Shown here: positions 7,038 to 15,493 of the stretch, in pieces
Numbering within the stretch: position 1 is the first letter of the stretch
Layout of the letters: every line of letters starts with the position of its first letter
From: Zelonia costaricensis
Taxonomy: Eukaryota > Euglenozoa > Kinetoplastea > Trypanosomatida > Trypanosomatidae
Direction: 5' to 3'
Length of the DNA: 22,116 nucleotides
Assembly (NCBI GenBank): GCA_030849075.1
Contig: JASAOO010003103.1
Location: forward strand, 1 to 22,116
Translations under genes and position numbers: made by a program
The notes under the pieces: model-generated
What the model saw: only the letters and a program-made list of their open reading frames with translations
What the model was told of the DNA's origin: nothing
Databases searched by the model: none

Positions 7038-10000
7038 TTAGAAGGAGGTACTGAAGCTGAAGTCGCCGCCGCCAGCAAGCTCGCGCAGCGCTAACACAAA
7101 TCCAATGTTTGGGTTCACGTCCGACTTCTGCTTCTTCACGGCGTCGAAGGCCTCGCGGTACGTCATGGCCGGCGCCACGGCGGAGGCCGCTGCGGCAGCG
7201 CTGGTCGGCGTTGCGACCGCCCCCGAGGCACCGACCCCAACGCCACTCGCGCTGCTGCTCACAAAGCTCACGCCGAGCAGCCCCGCGCCACCGACGCCGA
7301 AGTCGCCGCTAACTGTTGTGATGCTCGTGTTGGTGTTGGTGGGGGTGACGACCGGGCCGGTGGACGCGCGGGCCCGCACGGGACCGGCACCGCTGCGCAG
7401 CGGTGTTGCCTGCGACGAGCACAGCGCGGGCAGCGGCGGTGGAGACGGCAGCGGGCTCACTCGCAGCACCGGCCTCCCTTCCACCGCGTTGTCCGACGCG
7501 CCATCCGACGGGCGCGGCGCCAGGGTGGGGAGCAGCTGCCGCGCGGCGCTGTGGATCGCTGCTGCGGCGCCACCGACCGTCATCCCCGTCGGCGCGGGCG
7601 CGTCGGCAGAGTTGCGCGGCGGCACTGCCGGTGCCTCCTCCGCGCTGGTGGCGTCACAGGGAACGTCATCACACCGCTGCTGCTGCTCCTGCTGTGCGAT
7701 GCACTCGTCTGCGTAGGCGGCCTCCAGCAACGTCGTTGTCGAATGCTGCTGCTGCGGCGCACCGCTGTCGAGGTCGCTGCGGCTGCTCCAGCTTCCACGA
7801 GCGCGGTTGCTGCGGCGCGAGAGAACCGGCGCCGAGGACGGCGATGCGGTGCGCAGGGGCCGGCACTGCAGCAGGCGCACCCCTCGCCGACCCTCGTACT
7901 CGTCTTCCGCCGCCTCGTCCGCGATGGCGCCGCTGTCGTGGTCGACGCAGGCGCTCTTGATCGGGCGAGTGACGTGGGCGCAGTCAGGCCCGCACTCGCA
8001 CGGCGTAGCCGACGGGGTAGCTGCGGCGCGGTTCGCCGCGGCGATGGCGAGCACCAGGTCGCGTTCCTCGTCCTCCTCACGCTGCAGCCGCCGCTGCTGC
8101 TGCTGCTGGTCCGGCTGCTGTCCGCTGAAGATCAGCTGGCGCTGGGAGTGCTGCTGCACCCGCTTCTCACGCAGCCGCATCAGGTAGCACGGCCGGCACA
8201 CGCGCGAGGCGAGTTCGATGGGCGAGGTCGGGGTCGCACTGTGCGCGCTGACGGCGCTGCTGCACGGGTTGCCGGCGCCGAGGTGTAGCGGTGAGGCCGA
8301 GACCGGAATCGCAGGGGAGCGGCGCCGAGCCCACGGCGACATGCTGAGGCTGCTGTTGCTCACGGAGCGGAGTTGCGGTGGAGGCTGCTGCTGCTGCTGC
8401 TGCGGGGGTGACTGGGGGTGGGCGCGGGCTGAGAAGGTCGACCCCGCCGGCCCCGCCGCCACGACGCGCGGCCCGTTCGTCGGCGTCGGCGTGGGTGGCG
8501 AGGAGAGCAGACCTGCGAAGGCGGAGGGGCCGCTGCCGCTGCCGCTGATGCTGTTGTGGGCCGCCCCACGAGTCGTGCTGATGGGCGACGCGATGGAGGT
8601 GATACTCGTGCTGGCGGTGGTGGGGTCCGCCGTGCAGCATGCCGTGCCACCCGCCTCCTCCACAATCCGGCGCTCCCGCTCGAGGAAGTGCTGGAAGAGT
8701 GAGGCCGTGTCCTCCAGCGGCGCCATGGTGGGCCCGTAGAGAATCATGTACGCCATGACGAAGGTCGCGCTGCGGCTCACACCCATGCGGCAGTGCACCA
8801 GCACGCCGCCGCAGTCGCGCGGGTCGACGACCGTGACCGGCGGCGTCGGTGGAGGTGCTGGGGACGCGGCCATCGCCAGCGCGGCGAGGGCGGGGGCGGA
8901 GAGCGGCGCGGCGACGTCCGCGGGCGGAGCACCTGTTGTGAAGGTCGTGGAGAAGGCCGGCGGCGCCAGCACGGGGACCTGCTGTTGTGGTGGTGGTGGC
9001 AAGCCCGCTGCAGCTGCAGCAGTGCTCCCGCTTCCATCCAGCCCACTCGCGCACGCGCCCAAGACGGCGGTGGCGGCGGACACTGTGGTGGGGAAGGTCG
9101 CGACGCGGCCCGGCAGCGGTGACGGGGAGCACGAGGTCGTCGTGGAGCTGCACATCGCGGCCTCCCCGAAGCGCACGCCGAAGCCCGGCGCCGATGACGG
9201 CGTCTGCGGCGTCTCTCTCTTGCCCTCCTTCAGCGACGGCTGCCCGCCGACCGAGAGCGAGGGCGACGCCGGCGAGGGCGGCACGGCCCACACGTTCTCG
9301 GTCTCGTCCGCCCACGTCCACGAGGCCAGCCGCGCGGCCAGCGCCTCGCCTCCCTCGCCCGCGTCTGCGGCCACGCTGGACGGCACGTCGGTGGCGCGGG
9401 CTGGCCCAGCACTGGACCCGCCTCCATACCCGCCTCCACACGATCCGCTGCCGGTGGTGGTGGCGGCGGCGGCCACCTTGGTGCGTCGCGCGAGGCGCTG
9501 CAGGTTTATCTGACGCCGGTGGAGCTGTTCGTGGATGATGCGAGTGACGGGGGTGAAGTACGGCGCGATGACCTCGTCAGAGTGATCGCGCAGGGGGCAC
9601 TGCACGTAGCGGACGTGGTGGGGGTTGTGCGCCATGGCCGGCGTCACGGGGCACTCGAGCGAGCAGTTCACCACCAGCGAGATGCCGTGCGCCGCGAGCG
9701 CCTCTGTGTCGGTGGAGTCGGCGTAGGAGCCGAGGAAGAGCCCCGGCAGCACCTCGGCCGCGCTGAAGAACGAAGCCGTGGAGGCGACCCGCGGCGGCAT
9801 GCCGCGCGTCGGCACCGCGCCCGTCTGCGCCGGGGTACGCGTTGGGGTAGGCGTGTTCGCGTTGAAGGCCGTGTTGGACGCGAGCGGCGGCCCGGCAGCC
9901 GTCTGCGGCGTCGGCGGCGGACGCGAGGAGATCAACGCCAAGCTCCGCTGCTGCTGTGACTGCGACTGCGGTGTGATGGGTTTCGTCGCCGCCGTGGCGA

Positions 10001-12203
10001 GCATCGGCGCGCTCGGGGTCGCGACGAGCGAGAGGGACGACTCGCTGAAAGAGGTGGACTGCGCGGTAGGAGGGGCGAGGATGTGCAGGGCAGACACGGG
10101 GGCGTCCGCCTTAGCCGCCATCTTCGTTGGCCGCGCCGTCGCCGCCGACGTGATGTCGTGACCGATGCGCGGGGGCTCACTGCCGCCACTGCCACCACCC
10201 ACGCCGTTGCCCGCTGCCTTGACCTCCTCCTCGTCCGCGTCGGCGTCAGAGTCGGTCCCGATGCGTGGCTGCTGCCCGTGGCGGGTGCACGGCAGCTGCA
10301 GGATAAGGTGTGTGGGCTGGTGGCGGTGCACCGAGGGCGGCAGCGGCGGCATCGTCAACGCCGCCGCCGCCGCCGCCGCCGTCACTGCGGGCGCCACTGC
10401 CGTGGAGTTGATCAGCAGCAGTCCGTCTTCTGCGTTGTGGCCCGTCACGTGCGGCTGCTGCGGCGGTGCCTTTCGTCCGCGTTCACTGCCACCGCCGCCG
10501 CGACGGCCTCGATCAGCGGCCTCTTCGTCCTCCAGCCCGTTCATGACGTCGCTGTCGTCGCTGTCGTCCCCATGGGCGGGGGGCGTGCTCGCAGGGGTGC
10601 TCCTGCCGGTCGCCCGCGAGGCGTTCGTCGTCGCCGCCGACGGGATCATGACCGTCAGCGGCGCGCTTGGGAAGCCGCCGAGGGAGAGCGCACGCTGACT
10701 CGCCTCCGCCGACCCCGTGACGAGGTTCGTGGCGGTGAGCGCGGCGTGCGCCGTCGCCTGCGTGCCCGGCGTCGCCGTCGCACCATCGCCCGTGCCCGCC
10801 ACGACGCTCCCCGCCGTGCTGAGCACCGACCCTGCCCCGCCGCTGCTAATGCTGCTGCAGCCCGTACGCTTCCGCCACTGGCTGAAGCACACGCGGGACT
10901 GCGGCAGACGCTTGCCGTGCGTCGAGCCCGCCGACGCCGTGCCGGACGCCACGGCGGCGTACGTCAGGGGCGTCGTGTCCGCCGGGGTGTCGGTGGAGTC
11001 GGGGGCGACGGACGTCGTCGTCGTGGCGGTGATGTCCGCCTCCGTGACGGCCATGGCCGGGATATCGCTCCCGCTGCGCGGGTACTGCTGCGTCGATGAC
11101 GCCACGAGCGGCACCGAGAGGGGGTGATGGTCCGGGTCGGCGCCGCTGCCATGTCCCTCGACATCACCGTCGCCGGTGTCGGCGTTGATCTCAGCGGACA
11201 GGTGGTGGTCGAGGAGCGGCGGAAGCACGTTGGCAGTCACCGCCCTGTCGCCGCTGCAGCGACCGCCACGGTGGTTACTGTTAGGATTGTGGCTGATGCT
11301 GCTGCTGCTGGGCGAGCTGCTGCTCGTGCGCCCTGGCGCATCAACGGCGCGCACCGCCGGGGATGTCTGCTCGCTGCCGGGTGGCGCGTGCGCGGCGGCG
11401 AAGACGCCGGCCGTGACCGGAATGCGGCGCGGCGAGGCGGAGGAGAAGCTCGACGTAGTGGAGGGCACGCCGTGGTAGACGACGTGCCCACCAGGGACGC
11501 CAGGCGACACAGTGTGCGTCGTGGACACCGATGACGGGACCGTGACAGCGGCGGTCGTGCCTCGGTTCATCACGGCAGAGCTCGAGGCACGTCGCACATC
11601 GCTGCTGTCACGACGAAAACTGCTGCTGCTGATGCCGCGGCAGTGGTGGGCGTGTGGCTGCGCGGCTGCGGCTGCGGTGGGGAACGGGGAGGTCAGGCCC
11701 CAGGTATTGCCGGCCTTTCCCTCTCCTCCATCATCTTCTCCGTCATCGCCGACGGCGCATCCCACGCCAGCGCCAGCACCAGCGCTGCTACTGCCTCCGC
11801 TCGGCGGCCCAGCTGTGGCCGCGTCACTCGTGAGGCTGCCGTGATGACTACTTGCTTCGCGCTCGGGGCGCTGGGCGCTGCTGCTACTGCTGCTTGCATT
11901 GCGGTGCGTGGCCACTGCCGGCGACGCACCCGGCTCGCTCCGCTGCGACACGCGCGACGGCGCGCTGCCGCGGCCCACTGCCGTGGCGACGCCAGGACCC
12001 CCGGAGTGGGTCGGGGAGGAGGAGGAGGGGAAGTCATCGTAGAGGCTTCCGTCCTCGCGCATCTGCTGCAGCTGCTTCGACGGTGGGTGCCGCAGACGCC
12101 GCTTGGCGTGCGACGGCGATGACGACGACGACGTCAGCGATGATGACGGCTGCTGCTGTTGCGTCGCCGCCGTCGTTGCATGGCGGTGCGTGCGTGGCGG
12201 CAT
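7038..12203 (-). CDS. Large dual-specificity protein phosphatase with an interrupted catalytic domain (1721 aa)
   Basis: This should dephosphorylate phospho-Tyr and phospho-Ser/Thr by the Cys-phosphate mechanism of the DSP/PTP superfamily. The P-loop is HCRMGVSRS, with Cys1138 as nucleophile and Arg1144 binding phosphate. The general acid is probably Asp873 in RDHSDEVIAPYF; its 9-residue spacing to the Tyr matches family members such as VHR. The domain opens at about 812 (EVLPGLFLGSY, 817-827) and closes at 1680-1712 with the family's PN-x-GF motif (VNPNIGF). Between these, about 214 residues separate the acid segment from the P-loop, and about 517 separate the P-loop helix from the closing helices. 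Residues 1-810 are mainly Ser/Ala/Pro/Gly/His low complexity with a few islands, such as RVCFSQWRKRTG around Trp443. The start is the first ATG after the likely acceptor at 12315-12316; the frame extends to 12533 only through a GT repeat. All catalytic residues are present, so activity is plausible. The physiological substrate is unknown. The stop is TAA. Confidence 0.93.
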   Translation of the reverse strand: MPPRTHRHATTAATQQQQPSSSLTSSSSSPSHAKRRLRHPPSKQLQQMREDGSLYDDFPSSSSPTHSGGPGVATAVGRGSAPSRVSQRSEPGASPAVATHRNASSSSSSAQRPEREASSHHGSLTSDAATAGPPSGGSSSAGAGAGVGCAVGDDGEDDGGEGKAGNTWGLTSPFPTAAAAAQPHAHHCRGISSSSFRRDSSDVRRASSSAVMNRGTTAAVTVPSSVSTTHTVSPGVPGGHVVYHGVPSTTSSFSSASPRRIPVTAGVFAAAHAPPGSEQTSPAVRAVDAPGRTSSSSPSSSSISHNPNSNHRGGRCSGDRAVTANVLPPLLDHHLSAEINADTGDGDVEGHGSGADPDHHPLSVPLVASSTQQYPRSGSDIPAMAVTEADITATTTTSVAPDSTDTPADTTPLTYAAVASGTASAGSTHGKRLPQSRVCFSQWRKRTGCSSISSGGAGSVLSTAGSVVAGTGDGATATPGTQATAHAALTATNLVTGSAEASQRALSLGGFPSAPLTVMIPSAATTNASRATGRSTPASTPPAHGDDSDDSDVMNGLEDEEAADRGRRGGGGSERGRKAPPQQPHVTGHNAEDGLLLINSTAVAPAVTAAAAAAALTMPPLPPSVHRHQPTHLILQLPCTRHGQQPRIGTDSDADADEEEVKAAGNGVGGGSGGSEPPRIGHDITSAATARPTKMAAKADAPVSALHILAPPTAQSTSFSESSLSLVATPSAPMLATAATKPITPQSQSQQQRSLALISSRPPPTPQTAAGPPLASNTAFNANTPTPTRTPAQTGAVPTRGMPPRVASTASFFSAAEVLPGLFLGSYADSTDTEALAAHGISLVVNCSLECPVTPAMAHNPHHVRYVQCPLRDHSDEVIAPYFTPVTRIIHEQLHRRQINLQRLARRTKVAAAATTTGSGSCGGGYGGGSSAGPARATDVPSSVAADAGEGGEALAARLASWTWADETENVWAVPPSPASPSLSVGGQPSLKEGKRETPQTPSSAPGFGVRFGEAAMCSSTTTSCSPSPLPGRVATFPTTVSAATAVLGACASGLDGSGSTAAAAAGLPPPPQQQVPVLAPPAFSTTFTTGAPPADVAAPLSAPALAALAMAASPAPPPTPPVTVVDPRDCGGVLVHCRMGVSRSATFVMAYMILYGPTMAPLEDTASLFQHFLERERRIVEEAGGTACCTADPTTASTSITSIASPISTTRGAAHNSISGSGSGPSAFAGLLSSPPTPTPTNGPRVVAAGPAGSTFSARAHPQSPPQQQQQQPPPQLRSVSNSSLSMSPWARRRSPAIPVSASPLHLGAGNPCSSAVSAHSATPTSPIELASRVCRPCYLMRLREKRVQQHSQRQLIFSGQQPDQQQQQRRLQREEDEERDLVLAIAAANRAAATPSATPCECGPDCAHVTRPIKSACVDHDSGAIADEAAEDEYEGRRGVRLLQCRPLRTASPSSAPVLSRRSNRARGSWSSRSDLDSGAPQQQHSTTTLLEAAYADECIAQQEQQQRCDDVPCDATSAEEAPAVPPRNSADAPAPTGMTVGGAAAAIHSAARQLLPTLAPRPSDGASDNAVEGRPVLRVSPLPSPPPLPALCSSQATPLRSGAGPVRARASTGPVVTPTNTNTSITTVSGDFGVGGAGLLGVSFVSSSASGVGVGASGAVATPTSAAAAASAVAPAMTYREAFDAVKKQKSDVNPNIGFVLALRELAGGGDFSFSTSF
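8388..8403 (-). repeat. CAG run encoding Gln in phosphatase insertion 2
   Basis: A CTG run on + encodes a short poly-Gln tract between Pro-rich stretches within the second insertion of the phosphatase domain. Confidence 0.85.
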
Positions 12204-12243
12204 CACGGCGGATGCAGAAAGCGGGAACAGCGGCGATGGGGGC

Positions 12244-12268
12244 GAGGAGGAGGAGGAGGAGGAGGAGG
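12244..12268 (-). repeat. (GAG)8 on +, (CTC)n in the phosphatase 5' UTR
   Basis: This is a perfect trinucleotide run of about 25 nt. It lies between the predicted acceptor (12315) and the start codon (12203), so it would be a CUC repeat in the leader of the mRNA. If translation began further upstream, it would encode the Ser run of the extended frame instead. Confidence 0.8.
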
Positions 12269-12314
12269 CAGGCGAGAACGGCACGGTGCGGCGCGACGCG
12301 GAGGAGGCGCGGTG

Positions 12315-12385
12315 CTGCAAAGGGCGGCAGGCGCACGAACAGGCCACAATGAGAAGCAAGGGGGGAGGTGGGGTGGAGTGGGGTG
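12315..12385 (-). promoter_or_regulatory. Predicted spliced-leader acceptor for the phosphatase gene
   Basis: Read on the minus strand, a C/T-rich stretch is followed by CCGCCCTTTGCAG, with AG at 12316-12315. The next ATG is the proposed start at 12203, giving a 111-nt 5' UTR that contains a (CTC)n run and no further AG. The match to a canonical acceptor is good; actual use is inferred. Confidence 0.6.
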
Positions 12386-12496
12386 GTGAGAGTTGCTTGT
12401 GCGCGTACACCCCGGTGCACGCGATGGGGGGTGGGTGGGTGGGAGGAGCTTGGGAAACCGCCGCGTCTTTGGAGGCGGTGGCCGACCAAGCGCACT

Positions 12497-12504
<8 letters not shown>

Positions 12505-12533
<29 letters not shown>
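12505..12533 (+). repeat. (CA)14 microsatellite
   Basis: A perfect CA run whose complement generates the CVCVCV start of the over-extended phosphatase frame. Confidence 0.95.
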
Positions 12534-12724
12534 CGAAGACGAAGATCAACGCCGCGCTACGCGTGTTCTCCTGTGTGGGTGAGCGAGCGAGGGTGTATGC
12601 AGTTGGCAAGTACGTGTGTGTGTGTCTGCCCGTGTGGGTGGGTGTACGGGTGCAGTCCACACGCCGCGTCGCCTCTCCACACACGGAGAGAGAGTGGAGG
12701 ACAGGGGAACACACAGCAGTTCAC

Positions 12725-12729
<5 letters not shown>

Positions 12730-12765
<36 letters not shown>
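12730..12765 (+). repeat. (CA)18 microsatellite
   Basis: The longest uninterrupted CA run in the window, followed by a short A run. Confidence 0.95.
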
Positions 12766-12769
<4 letters not shown>

Positions 12770-13083
12770 CTGAGAAGAAGAATCACGCGACAGCGCAGTA
12801 ACAAAAGGAGGAGCGCAGCTCAACCACCACCACCACCACCGACAGGCACACAACAGCAACAACAATGACAAAGGACAGTTGTGAGGCGGGGAGAGGGTGG
12901 AACGCCGCACCGCCACACACAGACACAGACACACAAAAAGCAGAAGAAAGCAGTGCTGATGCAGGAGACGGTGGAGAACCGACGACGACGACGACACCAG
13001 AACACGAAGCGAGAAGACGGCGAAGCACGAAGGCGGTGCGACTGAGAATGCGTGACAGAGAGGCTCAACACGGAGATAGACGA

Positions 13084-13115
13084 CGGAGGGGAGGGGGAGG
13101 GGGGGGGGGAGGGAC
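13084..13115 (+). repeat. G-rich array, quadruplex candidate
   Basis: G runs of three to ten bases separated by single A residues. It is a C-rich pyrimidine tract in transcript sense. Confidence 0.65.
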
Positions 13116-13687
13116 GTGACGTGATGCGTCGAGACGTGGCGTGGAGGACTGGTTGCGTGTGTCTGTGTCTGTGGCTGTGATGGCCGTCAGCGCGGTTTCG
13201 CCTCACGCCCGGTGCCCGCGCGCGCGCGAGTGCGGCCCGATTCCCTCTTCGCTATCTTTCCTCCGTTCTGCGGCTCTGCGCGTGTCGTGGCGACCTCCTT
13301 GTTGCGCCGCACCCCCCCTGTAGCTTCTCTTGCAGGTTTGGATGGGAAGGAAAGGTCAGGAAGTGAAGGAGAGGCACTGGTGGAAGTACGTGCGCGCGCG
13401 CGCGTGTGTGTGTGTGTGCGTGCGTGCGATGGCGTACTTGTTTGCGTGTGTCTGTGTGTGTCTCTCGCTCTCTCTCTGCGTGTTGCGGGGTCACTCGAAC
13501 GAACGCTACGCGCTACGGTGAAGGATCGCTAGACGTGAACGGATGATGGGTGAGGAGGCGGGTTCGTGTGGTGGCGATGTGAGGCAGCCAAGGACGGCGA
13601 GAAAGGTGGCGCGGAGGTGGTCGAGAGCGAGGGAAGCACAGATGCGTTGGCGGCGATGCCGCGGAGGGGCATGTCGAGTGTGTGTTT

Positions 13688-13702
13688 GGGGGGGGGGGGG
13701 GG
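13688..13702 (+). repeat. G15 homopolymer
   Basis: An uninterrupted run of 15 G. Its length is likely uncertain in any assembly and it would be poly-C in the transcript. Confidence 0.9.
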
Positions 13703-13898
13703 CTACGCGGCGTTGGGCACCGCGACGCCGAGGCTCCACTCGTTCGCCCGGTGCGAAGCCGTTTTAGGGGTGAGGATGGGGTGGGGCGGGAAGGCGCTGC
13801 TAGGTGTCCTCAACAACGCACTCATGCGAGGGGGAACGCAGATGGAGGAGAGCCTCACTCGATCCTCCGTGTGTGCGCGCGCGCGTGTCCGTTCGTGG

Positions 13899-13921
13899 GT
13901 GTGCGTGTGTGTGTGTGTGTC
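13899..13921 (+). repeat. (TG)n microsatellite
   Basis: A TG run preceded by alternating CG (gcgcgcgcg at about 13876), making a mixed purine-pyrimidine alternating stretch that could favour Z-DNA. Confidence 0.8.
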
Positions 13922-14831
13922 AGGCGCGCATCTCTTCAGAAGAGCTCGCGCGGGTGACGGCCGCGTCGAGACCCTCACACACACACTCCACACACTCCAC
14001 ACAAAATTTCTGCCAGTCCACGCTCACGCACGTTCGAGTTTGGCTACGCTTAGGCTGGTACTTAACGGAGACATTGCAGAGAAGGCAGCACGCAAGACAC
14101 GCAAATGCAGATGATGATGCGAGAACGAAGAGGAGGAGGAGTGACGGGGAGTGGGGGTCAGTGCACACGCACAGGCGGGTGAGGACAGCCACGGAGGGAG
14201 AGGGACACACGCACACACGGAGGTGCGGGAAGCTGGAGGCAGACAAGAGAGGAAGAGAGAGAGAGAGATCGAGATCGGGGGACACGTGTACGAGTGCCAA
14301 TCAGCACATCGCTGCTTCCCGGCACACACACCGACACAGACACACCGACACACCCACACCTCCTCCTCCCCTCCGCCCCGTGACGAGCACACGAAGGAAG
14401 CGCGTTTAGCTTACGGTTAAAATTGCGCGTCACTCCCTCTGCGTCGGTCTGGGCGGTGTTGGTCGATGTTGATGTCGGTGTCGGTGTTGTCGGTGGAACA
14501 TGATCTCCACGCGGATCAGACAGCTAGCATGTGCACGGGGTGGACGGATACAACTCGTGTGCAGGTACGTGTGCGTGTGTGTGTGTATTGCAGCCAGCTT
14601 CGGATCGCACACACGCACCCAAACACGTACGCCTTCACGCCCTGCGCACTGCTGTGATGCACGACGGTGCATCGGCGCAGCAGTCGCGAGAGCACACACG
14701 CACGCTGACGGGCATCGCGAGGAGGAGGAGGAGGAAGAAGGGGGGAGGGAGGGGTTGGCTGCGGTGAGGGAGGCACGAGGCAGACACGGGAAGACCGCAC
14801 CAACTAAGGCAGCGTGGCAACGGGGGAGGAG

Positions 14832-14913
14832 GACACACACACACACTCACACACACACATACACACACAAGAACACACGCGTAGACACACGCACACGTGT
14901 GTGTGTGTGTGTG
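14832..14913. repeat. CA tract switching to TG tract, inverted repeat
   Basis: Interrupted CA repeats run to 14896 and flip at CACGTG to a (GT)8-type run. The arms 14885-14896 and 14897-14908 are complementary apart from one G/T position, with no loop. Confidence 0.8.
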
Positions 14914-15278
14914 GGAGGGGGTGGTACAGCTCAGCGGAGGTTTATAGATGCGAGCGGTCCAGGACGTTCTGACTGCCTTGATGGCGGCGGTGAGGTGGGG
15001 TGGGGTGGGGAGAGGCGCAAGTGAAGAGGACGAAGGGCAGTTCAAGCTCCAGCACGCACACACACACACACAGATGCACACAAACACACACTCAGAGCGT
15101 GGGAGGGACAAGCGAGGGGCGGGAGGGAGGGGGGTCGCACAAGGATGGAAAGGGGAGGGGACGAGNCACACACACACAAGCGCACTCGATGGTATACGTG
15201 AGTGCGCGTCAGTGTGCGTGTGAAGGTGCACGGCGAGGGAGAAGACGTGAGACGGAAACACACGCGCTGAGGGAAGCG

Positions 15279-15313
15279 AAGGGGGAAGGGAGGGAGGGAG
15301 GGAGGGAGGGAGG
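15279..15313 (+). repeat. (GGGA)n array, quadruplex candidate
   Basis: A tetranucleotide GGGA repeat of about eight units, about 180 nt past the cyclin stop in transcript sense, where it reads as (TCCC)n. Confidence 0.85.
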
Positions 15314-15493
15314 TGCGAGTGGGTACGCGCGCCTGTTGGGCAGCAGCGCGAAGTGGGGCCGCGACGAGAGGCAGGCGCTGCGGGCACAGGAGGGGGAAGT
15401 GGAGAGGAGAGCAGTGGAGGGAGTGACACGCACACACAACGACACACACACTCACACACACACACATGCACGACGTGCTGCAGGACCCAAGTC

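Larger units (their letters stand above)
12204..15493. other. Gene-free spacer between the cyclin and phosphatase genes
   Basis: About 3.3 kb that should hold the cyclin 3' UTR and the phosphatase 5' UTR (12314-12204). It is dense in CA/TG tracts and G runs, with an ambiguous base at 15166. Less repetitive islands lie at about 14030-14100 and 14395-14560, the latter with a T/G-rich stretch of repeated tcggtg units. The open frames are low complexity and none has a recognisable domain. Confidence 0.78.

Noticed and set aside
8167..9441. Open frame of 424 codons on - in another frame of the phosphatase gene
   Set aside because: It overlaps the catalytic domain coding sequence in a shifted frame; the composition (Arg, Ala, Gly, His) is that of a GC-rich shadow frame.
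10083..11099. Open frame of 338 codons on + over the phosphatase N-terminal region
   Set aside because: Antisense shadow, Arg-rich throughout, no domain.
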